Part shown: piece by piece, positions 53,693 through 64,000 of the stretch
Numbering within the stretch: the first letter of the stretch is position 1
Layout: the number at the start of each line of letters is the position of its first letter
Source: Lasiosphaeris hirsuta
Lineage: Eukaryota; Ascomycota; Sordariomycetes; Sordariales; Lasiosphaeriaceae
Length of the DNA stretch: 64,000 nt
Assembly (NCBI GenBank): GCA_030549175.1
Contig: JAUKUA010000005.1
Location: forward strand, 372,001 to 436,000
Direction of reading: 5' to 3'
Made by a program: the position numbers and the translations under genes
The notes under the pieces: generated by a model
The model's database searches: none
The model's input: the letters and a program-made list of their open reading frames with translations, nothing else
Told to the model about the DNA's origin: nothing

Positions 53693-55210
53693 TTACAGAC
53701 AGCACGCATACTCGGTTGCGTCCAGGTCATTGAACAGGTGCGTCCTGGCACCCTCGTCGTCGGGCATCTCGAACGAGCTCCCGCGGTACCGCCCCGTGAC
53801 ATCCCTCTGGTTGGCAATCGTCGACGAGAAGGCGCTCCCCTGGAGCCCGAGGAGAAACTCGCTGCGGATCATGACGCCCATGTCCACGGCGCCCTGAAAA
53901 TCAAACGGCAGGTCGTTGATCAGCTTGGTCGTCGTCGGGTCGTCGTCGACCAGCCGCCACTTGTGCGTCACCTCCCACCCGCGCTTCTTGCCCGCATCGA
54001 CAAACTTCTCGACCTGCGTGGCCGAGCCGCACGCGAGGTACACCAGCGGCTTCTCCCGCTCCGGGTGCCCGAACCGCGACCAGGCCTTATCCAGCGCGTC
54101 CAAGTCCACCTCGAGCTGGTGCTCGAGCGAGCTCCAGATGGCGTCGCTCTCGACGCGGAAGTGCACGCCGTAGTGGGGCCGCGTCAGCTTGGACAGCAGC
54201 CGGTCGATGATCAGGCGGGCGTCCTGCTTGAAGCGGACAATGTGCGACAAATCGTTCCACAGCCGCAGGTCGCGGCGGGTCGGGTCGTCGGTGATGCGGT
54301 AGAGCAGAAACTCGGAGTCGATAAAGACGACGGTGATGCCGTCCCCGGGCGGCGGCGTCTTGTTCTTCTCGGCCTCCTGGTTGGCCTTGGTGTAGAGGAA
54401 GAAGAGCTGTCCCTCGAAGAAGGTGCGGAACGGGCGGCCGACCCAGAAGTAGCTGTGGATCTTCTGATAGCCCCAGGCGTCGCCGCACGACATCTCGAAG
54501 CTGTGTTTCACGGCTACCGACTTGTCTTCGATTTGGTGGGGGTGTATGATCTTCATCTTGGGGCAGGCGCGGCCCATCTGCTTGATCAGATGCTCGGCGT
54601 CGAACCACTCGTCATACGTCATGTAGGCCGACGCGTTGAGGAAATTGAAGTTCTGCAGGTCGTCCGAGTCGCGCAGCGGCATGGCGGGCAGCACCAGGTG
54701 GGTGCCGGCGTCGATGGCCATCTTGAGGCACACCTTGACCTGCGACACAATCGACGTCAGCCCGGCCGACATGCCGCCGCACTTGAGGTAGACGTTGTCG
54801 GTGCGCCACGACGTGTTCTCGCAGAACTCGCGCAGCATCGAGTACTCGTATGGCGCGGGCTCGCCCATCGAGAAGACCTGCTGGAAGTAGGCTTCGACAT
54901 GGGGGAGCAGGGAGGGCGCTGTCGCGCTCGGTGTCGTCGGCGATTTGGAGTCTGTCGGCGGGTTGGAGTCTGTTGGCGGGTTGGAGTCTGTCGGCGGGTT
55001 GGAATCTGTCGGCGGTTTGGAGTCCGTCGATGGGTTTGATGGTGTTGATGGCGTCGACGGCGCTGTCGTCTCTTTTGTGGCGGTATCGCTCGGGCGCGCC
55101 CAGAGCGATCCGGATTGCGAGTCCCACGACACCAGCAGCAGCGACGACCCGAGGAGAATGGCCGTGGCCACGAGGATGACGAGACGGCGGCTCATGGCGA
55201 AATTGATCAT
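53693..55210 (-). CDS. Type II membrane O-fucosyltransferase-like protein
   Basis: Single exon, 505 residues. Start at 55210 gives a short cytosolic tail, a signal-anchor (RRLVILVATAILLGSSLLLVSW) and a lumenal stem, the layout of Golgi glycosyltransferases; an ATG five codons later is an alternative. The stem has tandem TDSNPP hexapeptides. The lumenal domain has YLKCGGMSAGLTS, GVHFRVESDAIW (the HFR-E-D motif of GDP-fucose O-fucosyltransferases), VYLACGSATQVEKF and the C-terminal GSAFSSTIANQRD, where SS/T-x-x-N/H-xR contacts the nucleotide sugar in that family. I infer a GDP-sugar-dependent O-glycosyltransferase acting in the Golgi; donor and acceptor are unproven. Confidence 0.72.
   Translation of the reverse strand: MINFAMSRRLVILVATAILLGSSLLLVSWDSQSGSLWARPSDTATKETTAPSTPSTPSNPSTDSKPPTDSNPPTDSNPPTDSNPPTDSKSPTTPSATAPSLLPHVEAYFQQVFSMGEPAPYEYSMLREFCENTSWRTDNVYLKCGGMSAGLTSIVSQVKVCLKMAIDAGTHLVLPAMPLRDSDDLQNFNFLNASAYMTYDEWFDAEHLIKQMGRACPKMKIIHPHQIEDKSVAVKHSFEMSCGDAWGYQKIHSYFWVGRPFRTFFEGQLFFLYTKANQEAEKNKTPPPGDGITVVFIDSEFLLYRITDDPTRRDLRLWNDLSHIVRFKQDARLIIDRLLSKLTRPHYGVHFRVESDAIWSSLEHQLEVDLDALDKAWSRFGHPEREKPLVYLACGSATQVEKFVDAGKKRGWEVTHKWRLVDDDPTTTKLINDLPFDFQGAVDMGVMIRSEFLLGLQGSAFSSTIANQRDVTGRYRGSSFEMPDDEGARTHLFNDLDATEYACCL
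54943..55038. repeat. 18-bp coding tandem repeat
   Basis: About five copies of an 18-bp unit (plus strand TTGGAGTCTGTCGGCGGG) encode TDSNPP/TDSKPP hexapeptides of the stem region on the minus strand; the period is a multiple of three, so copy number can change without frameshift. Confidence 0.85.
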
Positions 55211-57420
55211 GGCGGCTGTCGCGACACGCGTGGCATGTGAACTGTCGTCGTGTGCCGTGAAAGGAAGGTTGGAAGACGACAGACAGCAAAGCAGCTGCGG
55301 CTGGCGCTCTGTCGCCGCCCCAACTTTTTCTTTTCGTTCCCGTCTGACCAGACCCAATCCAGGGGCTCCTTCAGCTCAATGCAACGCAATTTCACGCGCG
55401 ACCGAGGCATCAGGCTGCACTGCTCCCTGATACGTCATAGCTTCATGCATGCCGGGAGCGCATCCCAGCCATTCTCTGGTGTCCTGATTGGCCGATAAAT
55501 TAGGAGGATCGGAGAATACGGGGAAGATGAAAAGAGAGGGGTCAAATCCTGGAATGTGCGCCTGGAGAGATGGGGCACACCATGGTCTGTCGTGCCTGCC
55601 CCGCATTCTACTTTTTGTGTCAATTGGAGTTGGGATTATATTATAAATGGAAGGAACGATTTCGGGCGCAAACAAGGCTGTCTGGGATGTCAGTTAGCAA
55701 GTTAGCTATCAGATAGCTGCCAGAAATAATGAAAGCTTTGGCCATTGAGAACCTGGAGATCTGTGGTGCCCGAGTTTGCGGCGGCAGGTCCTCATCTCCA
55801 ATCCGCAGTGCAAACCCAAGCTGCAAGGTCCAGGTTGCCTTCCCGTCGAGCCAAGCTTGGGCTTTGCACCCGCCGATGGCGACGGGGCGAAACTTGCCTT
55901 GGCTGCGATCGGAAGATTCGTGAGGGCCTTATCAATTTAACCTGCCCAATTGCTCAAAAATTAACAAGCAGTGACAGTTCCCGAACTAGATACACTTCAA
56001 ACATAAACCTCTGCCAGACGGAGTAGGTATCCGTTGCCGCGTTCTGATCTCACCAATATCCCTCAGTACCTTACATACACATCCATGTCCAGATGAGTCC
56101 CTTACCATGTTAGTGCACCTAATTATTTAGCCTTTCTGAGCCCGAGCCTAGTTGTCCGCAACCACATCATTGGTCATGTGGGAGTCGAACTTGAACCCCG
56201 TATTGCTTGCTGCTGCCTCTGCCTGGCACGAAGCCAGTCGAAGCATCCGACCACTGCCGATCTGAGAGCGACAGCGACTAGGAACCATCAAGTGCTTCCG
56301 ACGCCGAGGTTGTCCAGTACCTACTCAGTAGTGACCTCGTGCTCGGATAACACCCGGCACAGATTCGGAGTTTGGTCCTTTGCCACTGCTCAAGTCAAAT
56401 TTCGTGCTTCCCAGAGCAGGCAACATGAAAATCCATGCTGAAGAGCTGTTTACTGGTGATTAAGCCATAACTCCAAGGCGAGCAATGTTGGCTACCGGGG
56501 CAAGACTGTCGACTTGCGCGACGTATTTGGGTGCCCTAAGTCACTTCCTTAGATATAGTACTATGGGATGGTGGTAGGGATCGCCTCTACACTGATATCT
56601 TCACTCAACATCAAGACCGCAAAAGGCCGCGCGGGTCAGGGCTGTAGAGCTAACGGGACAAACCATCCTCCTTTGCCTGCGCTATAGAACCTTCCCACAG
56701 CCATACTCCCAAGACACGAAGAAGCAACACTGTAGCCCAACAACTGGAATGTGATACCACTGACGGGGCTTTTCAAGGCCGGGGAAATGCACCTCGCCTT
56801 ACGAGGCATTCCAGCTTAACTAATCTTGCCTCAGCTGTACGTTCTATTGAGCTCCGTTCTTTGAGCTAACCGAGTTCAGAGTTCTATTTCTGTTCAATAA
56901 AGAAGTGGTCCGAGTTATACATGATCGACTCAGACAGCAACTAACAGCGGGTAGGCAACCTCAAGTTGGCGTAATTGAGTGTTCTTTACTATGCACAATG
57001 ATCAACTATCGCATTCCACCTTCGATTCCTTGCCTGGGAAAGCCCTATTTGTCATCTGCTACAGTTGGCACAGTGGGGTTCATGATCATCAGGTTGGCGC
57101 GGTAAAGATTACTGAACTCTGGAGCTGACGAACTATTTGCGCGCAGACACCTGGCATGCCCATCAAATCAATCACCTTGTCGGTAATCATTCGGATTCAG
57201 CTCCCTAGGTACGTTTACCTCTCTAAAAGATTATTCGGGAGGCCCCTGAAAGGGGTACTGTTTGTGATTAGGATAACTATATAGACGTGCAGCATCATTG
57301 CAGTTTCAAGTCCATCTTCACCACACCCTTCACTAATCACTCTACTCATCAACAGACACGAGCAACCAAACCAACAAAACGTATACTCAGAGAGACTTCT
57401 ATCCTAGTCACCAGCTCAAA
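55211..57420. other. Long intergenic stretch
   Basis: The promoter of the fucosyltransferase-like gene and of the alpha/beta hydrolase lie at its ends. No gene, tRNA or repeat is recognised between; several short open frames are unremarkable. Confidence 0.4.
57278..57284 (+). promoter_or_regulatory. Possible TATA box of the alpha/beta hydrolase
   Basis: TATATAG about 140 nt upstream of the ATG, followed by a C/A-rich leader typical of fungal 5' UTRs. Confidence 0.4.
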
Positions 57421-58396
57421 ATGTCTACCCAAGAAACCGCACCGACCCTCTACCTCGAGGTCAACGGCACCAAGTTTGCCCATCGCCTGATCGGCTCGCA
57501 GAACCCTGTCTGCGTAGCCTCGCCGCCTCTCCTCCTCCTCAATCACTTCCGCTCCAACATCGACCTGGTATATTGCTCCAACCATCCACTCTCCCTTCGA
57601 TTCTAACACCTCCCAGTGGGACCCCCTGCTCGTCAACGCCCTGGCCTCCAACCGCCTAGTCATCACCTACGACTACTCAGGCGTCGGCCACTCAACCGGT
57701 GAGGTAAAGCTCTCGGTCGCCGACTTCGCATCCGACACAGTGGCCTTCCTCACCTCTCTCCTGCCCACCCTCCCAGGAACCCCCACGGCCGTCGACATCC
57801 TCGGCTTCTCCATCGGCGGCTACATCACCCAGCAGATAACCCTCGACGCGCCGCACTTAGTGCGCAAGCTGGTCCTTTCCGGCACGGGCCCATCAGGCAG
57901 CGCGGGCGACGTGGCGCACCGGCGGCCCATGGCCGAGGTGCAGAGCGCCATCATGTCGGACCCGCCCAACGGCAGCGCCATCCTCGACGCCTTCTTCCCG
58001 TCCTTCACCACGCGCGAGGCCGGTATCGGCGAGGCCTGGTTCGGCCGCGTGCTGGCCGGGCGCGCTGCCGTGGCTGGGAAGGAGGGCGAGCCTGAGTTTG
58101 TCTCGTTTACCTCGGGTCCCGGGCTGGAGAACTTCACGCGCGCGCTGCTGAGCTGGGATGCCGATTTGCGGCCGTATGCGTTCTTGCAGACGATTCGCAA
58201 GCCGGCCTTGGTCACGGCCGGGAGCAATGATTTGATTGTTTCGACGGTGAATTCGTTGGAGCTGGCGAGGAACATCCCCGGAGCGCATTTTGTCATGTTC
58301 CCTGGGTCTGGGCATGGGCACTTGTTTCAGTATGCCGAGTTCTATGCCGAGCAGGTCGATCGGTTCTTGAAGGGGGAGTATCCTACGGCGCCGTAG
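57421..58396 (+). CDS. Alpha/beta hydrolase
   Basis: Exons 57421-57567 and 57617-58396 give 308 residues. ITYDYSGVGHS is the loop before the first helix; GFSIGG holds the nucleophile Ser; AGSNDLIV the acidic residue and GSGHGHLF the catalytic His, all in the expected order. A cap region lies between about 145 and 220. No signal peptide: cytosolic. Closest in style to AB hydrolase-1 proteins (haloalkane dehalogenase/epoxide hydrolase/haloperoxidase-like) common in fungi; the reaction is unspecified. Intron 1 (GTATAT donor, 49 nt) falls after residue 49. Confidence 0.85.
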
Positions 58397-58946
58397 GCGG
58401 CTTGAGAGATGAACTCGCTGGTGTCGGGATATTAGGGGGGCGAGATGTTGTTGCGAATCAGCATATGGGTCAGGGGTATGATAGGGAGCTGTAGTAGTGT
58501 TTTCTTTCCGTGATCAAGGCAGCTGGTAGAGTCTATTGTCATAGAATTGCAGTCATTTCCCGGATGGCATGCCGGATAACGTCGCATAGAATTACACTAA
58601 TATAGATGGATGAAGTAGACCTCGGCTTTTTGCCCAAGCTAAACAAGTGTTACCTCCTGCATAGCAAAGTCTGTAGGGTCATACAACCGCAGCCGGGTTG
58701 GCTTGTACGAGACCACGCCCACACGACAGAACTTGTCAGGCGATTTTGTCACCTTCCTCAGTAAAAGGAAAGCATACCTTCTTCCATTGGAGCCGTCCTA
58801 GATGCGGGCGAAGCGGCACCAAACCGGCTCGTCGAGCTGCTGGCACGATTCAAACCCGTCAACATACCATTCAAACATGGATTCCTGATAGTTGGCAATC
58901 ACCCAATCCTCATAAACCAGCGTCTACTCGTTGCCCATGTATGTAG
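58397..58946. other. Intergenic
   Basis: 3' flank of the hydrolase; the decayed HET gene that follows may extend into it as out-of-frame sequence. Nothing else seen. Confidence 0.35.
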
Positions 58947-60204
58947 CTATGTAGCCCACAGCCTGCGGGTTTCCAGCTCGGCCGGCGGCTCCGTCCATAC
59001 CGGGTCGACCGCAGCGTCGAGGACAGTCCAGCCCAAGCTTGCCGGGGTCGGAATATCCGGCTGGAGGCCGTAGAAGGAGTTCCCGCCGAACATGCAGACA
59101 CGATAGTGGACCTCGCCATCAGTCATGACATGTTTCCTCAACCGCGTCTTAGTCAGATGGCCCAGCACCACCAGATCACCCTTGACATCCCCCAGCAACC
59201 GATCGCCCTCGTCATCTAACCAGGGCACGACGGCCACCTTGGGATCACGCTCTCTCGGCTTCCAAAAGGCCGGAACATCGCTGTTGAGATCCTCAAACTC
59301 AAAGTGCACCCCGCCGCGAACCGAGGCCCACGTCCACGACAGGCACCTTTCTCTCCTTCACCAGCGGCAGCCACCTATCCTCATCCACTACCTAACCAAA
59401 GCTTACGGGAACATTCCAAAGCGCCAGCTCAGCCCAAAACTCCCTCCACACCCCGAGGACATACTCAGGCTCAACCAGCAGCGCAGCAAACTCCTTCGCC
59501 ACGCCCGCAACAGCCGGAATCCGATCGCCCTCAAAAGTCAAAGCCAACGGCCCAAACTCAACCACAATCCGCTGCCACCGATATCGCAGCCGGGTAGCCC
59601 TCCGGTAATCATCCATATTCCCCCTAACCCGCGGCGAGTCCTGGATGATGCACAGCCGGTTGATCCAGAGGTGGCCGATGTCGAGCTGGCGGGTTACGTG
59701 GACCGAGTTGTTGCCTTTGCCGAGAGACAGGATGCGACCCGGTAAGGGGCCCAGCTGGACTGGTGGACATTGTCCGTGGCGGAAGTCGCCGGACTCTTGA
59801 GAGCAGGAGCGAAGTTTCGAGGTCGCCCATGCGAACGAATCTTTGAATGCTGTGTACGGCGAACACTTGTAGTGCTTGCCTAGCCCGCGGGTTCGGCCCT
59901 TGAGCTCCTCCAGCTGCGCCTCCGATATGAGGCCCCGGATGGGCAGGAAGTCGATCTCTACAATCTGAGGCCGGCCTGGCTTTGTCTCGCAATCTATCCT
60001 GAGCAAGTGACTCTCAGGCTCCGGGTTGAGACAGAGGGTTATCTTCCCGAGCGAATCAAGACTTGCCGTGTCGGCGACAGAGGCAGGAAAGTTGTACTTA
60101 AGACCCTAAAGGGCCGTGGCACACAGCTAGTCCGGTTCCTTAGACCCCTGTACTTCCTGGCCTGCTTCGGGGCGGGAGAGGTCATGGCATTTGTTGCAGG
60201 TCAT
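58947..60204 (-). pseudogene. HET-domain gene, disrupted (copy 3)
   Basis: Reading the minus strand from 60204: a Cys-pair start (CNKCHDLSRP), a stop near 60130, then PGRPQIVEIDFLP and LDIGHLWINRLCIIQDS, the HET core motif with Asn-Arg for the usual Asp-Ser. Directly after IIQDS the sequence jumps to an RYRW-FEGDRIPAVAGVAKEF block that in intact members lies ~150 residues later, so an internal deletion is likely. Further stops and a frame change near 59310-59395 precede the WKPRERDPKVAVVPW C-terminal part. Dead; the same broad subfamily as copy 2. Confidence 0.7.
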
Positions 60205-63200
60205 CTACGAGTTGGCCAACCCATGTTCTCTTTTTCCTTCTTTTCTTCTCCCCCTTTTTGCCCCCTTTCTGACGAGACGTTTGAGTTTTGAGTTTTACTG
60301 GCATTGAGGAGCCCTGCATCAAACAGCATATGCACTATTCAGAAAGTGGCTTATAACCACGCTGTGTAGCCACAGAACCGCCCAGACTGGAAAGTGATTG
60401 TAACGCCACGCAAGGTACTTGCAGGTTGTTTGTGGTGAAAATGCCTGATGAGGCACCGAGGTTCCTGTTGGATGTGAAGTCAATTTCAGTATGGCCCGTG
60501 CCCAACATTCTTATTGGATATCGGCTTTGTTTTGTGCAGGAGCCAAACAGCAGCGCTAGGCTAGATGTAGATAGTAAATGCTCGGATTGGCGGTCAATCC
60601 AGAGCATAAAAGCTTTGGTATCCCCACTTGGCCTTGGTCTACAAACCGGCTCACTAACATATCACTCAGCATTTACCCCACACCTTGACCACACCTTGAA
60701 GTCCCTGCTCACCATGAATGGTCACCATCTGGCTTGGCAAGTGCTGATTTGGAAGCTGCCATAGGTATGTGGAGTGAAAGATAATTATGAGGTTGAGATT
60801 GGGGTATTACCCAAATCTATACCTGACTCAGAACTCTGAGCTTGGATAGCTTTGGGAGCTGACCTAGACGGCTCCGGCTTACACGAGGCAGCCATCTCAC
60901 CTTGATGCAACCTCATAACGCTATCCGTGCGACCTACTCTCAGGAAGATGATATTGGCACCATTTTGGGCGAGTCTAGGCATATTCCGGGCATAGCCATG
61001 TTGTTGTTGTCATTCCAGGTTGGCTTGTGATCCGAGTCCATCGTAGCCGCTCGAGGTTTGGAGCATAACATGGAAGGTGGGCTACTATCGTAGATATTCC
61101 TTGCTGCTGTCTGGAAGCGATCTGAAGTAAGCTGGTGTAAACCTGGTACTTTTTCCTGCTCAAGCTGGCTAGGGGGAAAAAAGCCTGGGAGATTACTGAT
61201 AAGACTCCGAGTCAGGCTTAATGAGTCGGCCGCATCGCCGCCAGGCTGGCCCATTAATCATCGATACTACGCTTTAAGACGGTATTGAAGAGCATGTGGT
61301 TAGTTGCATCTTCCGACCTACCTCTCTCGGGAGACACGATTGGGCAATATTGTTCCAACCGCACGTAAATAATTCGGTAGGACGCTGCTGTTTCAGAATG
61401 TAGGAATAGTATGTCCGAGTCGAGTCGGAGTCACCATTCAGATACTGACACCAGCCCGAAAATGAAGGCTGGCCTTATCTCTACCGCCGTAGATGTTTTG
61501 GGGTGGGAGGATATCGGCGGCGATGTTATCGGCCTGCATTTCCTTCCGTAACCCTGGCCTGTTGGTAACTCTGACGAGACGCTGCAGTGCCCGCCTTGGG
61601 CTGGGGACTTTGAGGTCACGGCCCCGCTGCGTGTTATCACGCCAAGCTTTTACGAGTCGCTCACGACCGAATAGGCGCATCCTGTGCCTTTTTACCTTCT
61701 AGTTTAGGTCTGTGCCACTATCACGGTCAGTAGGAATACTAACGACCCTGCTGGGCGTTTACGAGGTGCTTCCCACGCTTGGCATCCATTGCACCACACC
61801 AGCCCAGTTCTGTAATCATCTCTATACAGAACTGGCTGGTGTGGTGCAACAACGCTGGGTGTGGCGTTGCAACACACAATGTTTTTCTTCCAAGCTTTTT
61901 GTTGCATTCATTGCACCACCAAACCGACGGAAGTGAGTCTGACAGCTGTAAAGGCCGAGAGCAACGGTTACCATGGGTGCCAAGATCTGGCTGTGTAACC
62001 CGCGCAATATTGCATATATGATGGCATAAGATCGTTGGTGCATCCATCATGCCTACTGCGCCGCACGTTTAAGTTCTGCACCACCGAAATATCGACAGCA
62101 GACACCATAGGGCAGGCTGGTGTTCGCTGACCCAGGCGTAATTTGCAAAGCGTGGCATGTGAAGAAGCAAGCATCTTGGCGGAGTGTTGGCGCACAAAGT
62201 TGTCGGATCACGACTTCGGCCAGACCCCCAGCATGGAAGCTCTCGAGGAGCTCTCGCGGAAGCCTAGGCCGAGGGGATCCCCCGGCAAGTAATGACCTAC
62301 CGTCTCCGGGTACGCTCCACAGTCTAGCTTAGCAATGGGGGGCCACTTCCTGTTACCGCACTAGCAGCAGCAATGGTCCGGATTGCGTGTGACATTGCGG
62401 GGAGAAGGCGGTGGAGGGTATTCCTTCACTGCCTTGGGAACCCTCGGTCTCGGGACGGTCCCAAATTCGTGATTTACGTCGTAATCCTAACCGACTCCCC
62501 GGGGCTGGAATGCGACGCGGGAATCCCCAAAATTCCTGCGACCCGAAATAGCGACTGCAGGTCACGGTTTACCGGTCACGGTATATAGGTTCGTGGGTTG
62601 GTGGGAGTGATACGGCGGGAGGATTCGCCAGTGCGGCGGGATGCCGTACCAGCAGCTCTCTGCAGGAGTGCAGCCTGAGAGCTTAGTGACAGCTTAGTAT
62701 CTCTGCGAGGCAGCTGAAATGACATCGGGGGGGGGATGATATTTACCTGCCCGTCTCAGCCTGGAACCGTTCTACGGAAAGGCATGAGAGAGGTAAGCTG
62801 ATTCTGACCGGATTCAACGCCGATCAGTGGTGGATCATCTTCGTAGACCGGCATTGGCTAATAAGCATTGGCTCGATAAGAAGCTCGAAGCACTTGACGA
62901 CCTGCTAGATCGAAACTAGGCCAGGTGCCCACACCAATCAAGTGGCGCGATCGGGATCTTGGCGATGGCTGGGGGGTATTCGTTTCCCGGCCTCTCAATG
63001 CTCGCCCTTTGCGCCATCCCCTCCTATTTGACCCTCTGGGCATGGCCCCTCCCGCAGCTGCAGTGGCTCCGGCACTCGACAAGACCCGTGGGCAAAGCTG
63101 TCGTCGAATGGCGCGGCGCGATCGGGCCGCAAGGGAGCACAGCAGAAAAGCGTGGAGGCACAGCAGCACCATGTGGCGACCAAGATGACAATCATAAAAC

Positions 63201-64000
63201 ATTTGGCTATTTGTGCGTGTGGCCAATCGTCGTTCCGCTGATTCTTTGCCTCCCCTAACGACTCTTGGGGCTCCTTCAGCTGGTCTCCTTCCCGTTTTAT
63301 TAGCAGCTGTTGGCGATCGCTCGCTGGCCGGCCGCAGATTGAGAAGTCAGAACTTATCTTGGCTCTGCAACGCGTTAGCGAGGTATCCCACGAGGCCAAG
63401 ACCTGAGCCAAGAGTCTTGGCCCAAGACTCGACTGAAGAGAGGCCAAGACTGGATTAAAGACTAAACATGCAAACATGCAAGCGCACTCGAGCGACTGGT
63501 CGCCACGAACTTATCCGGACGGACTAGAATGAGAGCGCCAACGGGAGCATCGAATGAATGGAATGAATCGAGGCACCAAGGATGCGGCAGAATCCGGGGG
63601 ACCGCGGCATGTTGATTGCCTCCTTCCTGATGGGGCAGGTGAGAGTCTCTGTGCCACCGTGTAATTCGTCGGTTAAGGTAACCGTTGCACTAACGCTACG
63701 GGAAACCGCCTCTCCTCACGTCCCCCGCCCTGCAAAGTGCTGCAAAGTGCGTGAGAAGTCGAGACCGTTCTTCGACCGCCAGGTGGCCAGCGATGGCACA
63801 GCCAGCTCCCTAATTCATGGGGAGCTCCGGGGGGTGAGGAGCAACTGACCAATGGCCAATGTCGTTAGGTTTTGTCCAACCTAATTGCGCCCCTGAAACG
63901 CCGCTCAGTGAACCAGGTGCGCTGCCAGGGGAGCTACGACCTGAGCCCTCGGGACTGGAGTGCCTGCCAGGGCGCCAGATCTGCTGGGAGTGATATGGAA
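60205..64000. other. Gene-poor end of the window
   Basis: No gene recognised in 3.8 kb; open frames up to 160 codons (62995-63477 minus) have no family features. It contains a long hairpin (61789-61849), repeated TGCACCA motifs near it (to about 62075), and a CCAAGAC-rich patch at 63388-63450 with inverted GAGCCAAGAGTCTTGGC. It may include the promoter of a gene beyond the end. Confidence 0.4.
61789..61849. repeat. Near-perfect 25-bp palindrome with a 10-nt spacer
   Basis: The left arm TTGCACCACACCAGCCC is continued by AGTTCTGTA; the right arm is its complement with one base less (CC for CCC). The spacer is ATCATCTCTA. A third partial arm (GGGTGTGGCGTTGCAAC) and TGCACCACC motifs follow within 70 bp. 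Confidence 0.8.

Noticed and set aside
53738..55039. 433-codon plus-strand frame opposite the fucosyltransferase-like gene
   Set aside because: Antisense shadow; rich in Arg/Val/Leu as expected from reversed GC-rich codons.
56160..56215. tRNA-like GAGTCGAACTTGAACCC on the minus strand
   Set aside because: The flanking bases do not pair as a T-stem and no cloverleaf closes.

Overview
The window looks like nuclear DNA of a filamentous ascomycete, most likely Sordariomycetes and plausibly Sordariales (inference). The evidence: genes with 50-110 nt GT-AG introns; GC-rich coding sequence separated by long gene-poor stretches; HET-domain genes; secreted plant-biomass enzymes (an AA9 monooxygenase and a GH106-like rhamnosidase); and blocks carrying the mark of repeat-induced point mutation (RIP: CpA/TpG lost, TpA and TAG/TAA gained, CpG kept). 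I assembled the exon structures by eye from splice signals and frame continuity; all junctions given restore the reading frame.

Layout. 0.1-1.6 kb: an AIF-like FAD oxidoreductase. 1.6-3.6 kb: repeats, a small MITE-like element and tRNA-Arg(ACG). 3.8-7.5 kb: two divergent paralogous GIMAP/AIG1-like GTPase genes; one product ends in a CaaX box. 7.9-9.8 kb: cytochrome P450. 10-11.4 kb: RIP-like DNA and a dispersed repeat. 11.6-13.4 kb: an intact HET gene. 13.5-15.5 kb: a decayed membrane-protein fragment. 15.5-17.3 kb: an APC-family permease. 18.8-21.4 kb: a decayed Tc1/mariner-like transposase between two inverted 180-bp repeats. 21.5-22.7 kb: a secreted HExxH metallopeptidase-like protein. 24.2-25.5 kb: a Cys-rich single-pass membrane protein. 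26.2-28 kb: a RIP-mutated carboxylesterase pseudogene. 32.5-34.4 kb: a Mup1-type methionine permease. 34.6-35.6 kb: a 2OG-Fe(II) oxygenase. 39.5-41.1 kb: a chromodomain protein. 41.7-43 kb: a DUF1996 secreted protein. 44.9-48.2 kb: a GH106-like enzyme with one apparent frameshift. 49-50.6 kb: a broken HET gene. 51-51.9 kb: AA9 LPMO. 52.2-53.6 kb: a SET protein with a signal peptide. 53.7-55.2 kb: a Golgi-type fucosyltransferase-like protein. 57.4-58.4 kb: an alpha/beta hydrolase. 58.9-60.2 kb: a second broken HET gene. 60.2-64 kb: gene-poor DNA with a long hairpin.

How it fits together. There is no classical biosynthetic cluster. Two themes stand out. One is recognition and conflict: one intact and two dead HET genes plus the GTPase pair, embedded in mobile-element debris. 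The other is secretion: AA9, GH106-like, DUF1996, the metallopeptidase and the Cys-rich membrane protein. The best candidate for something little described is the divergent GTPase pair at 3.8-7.5 kb.
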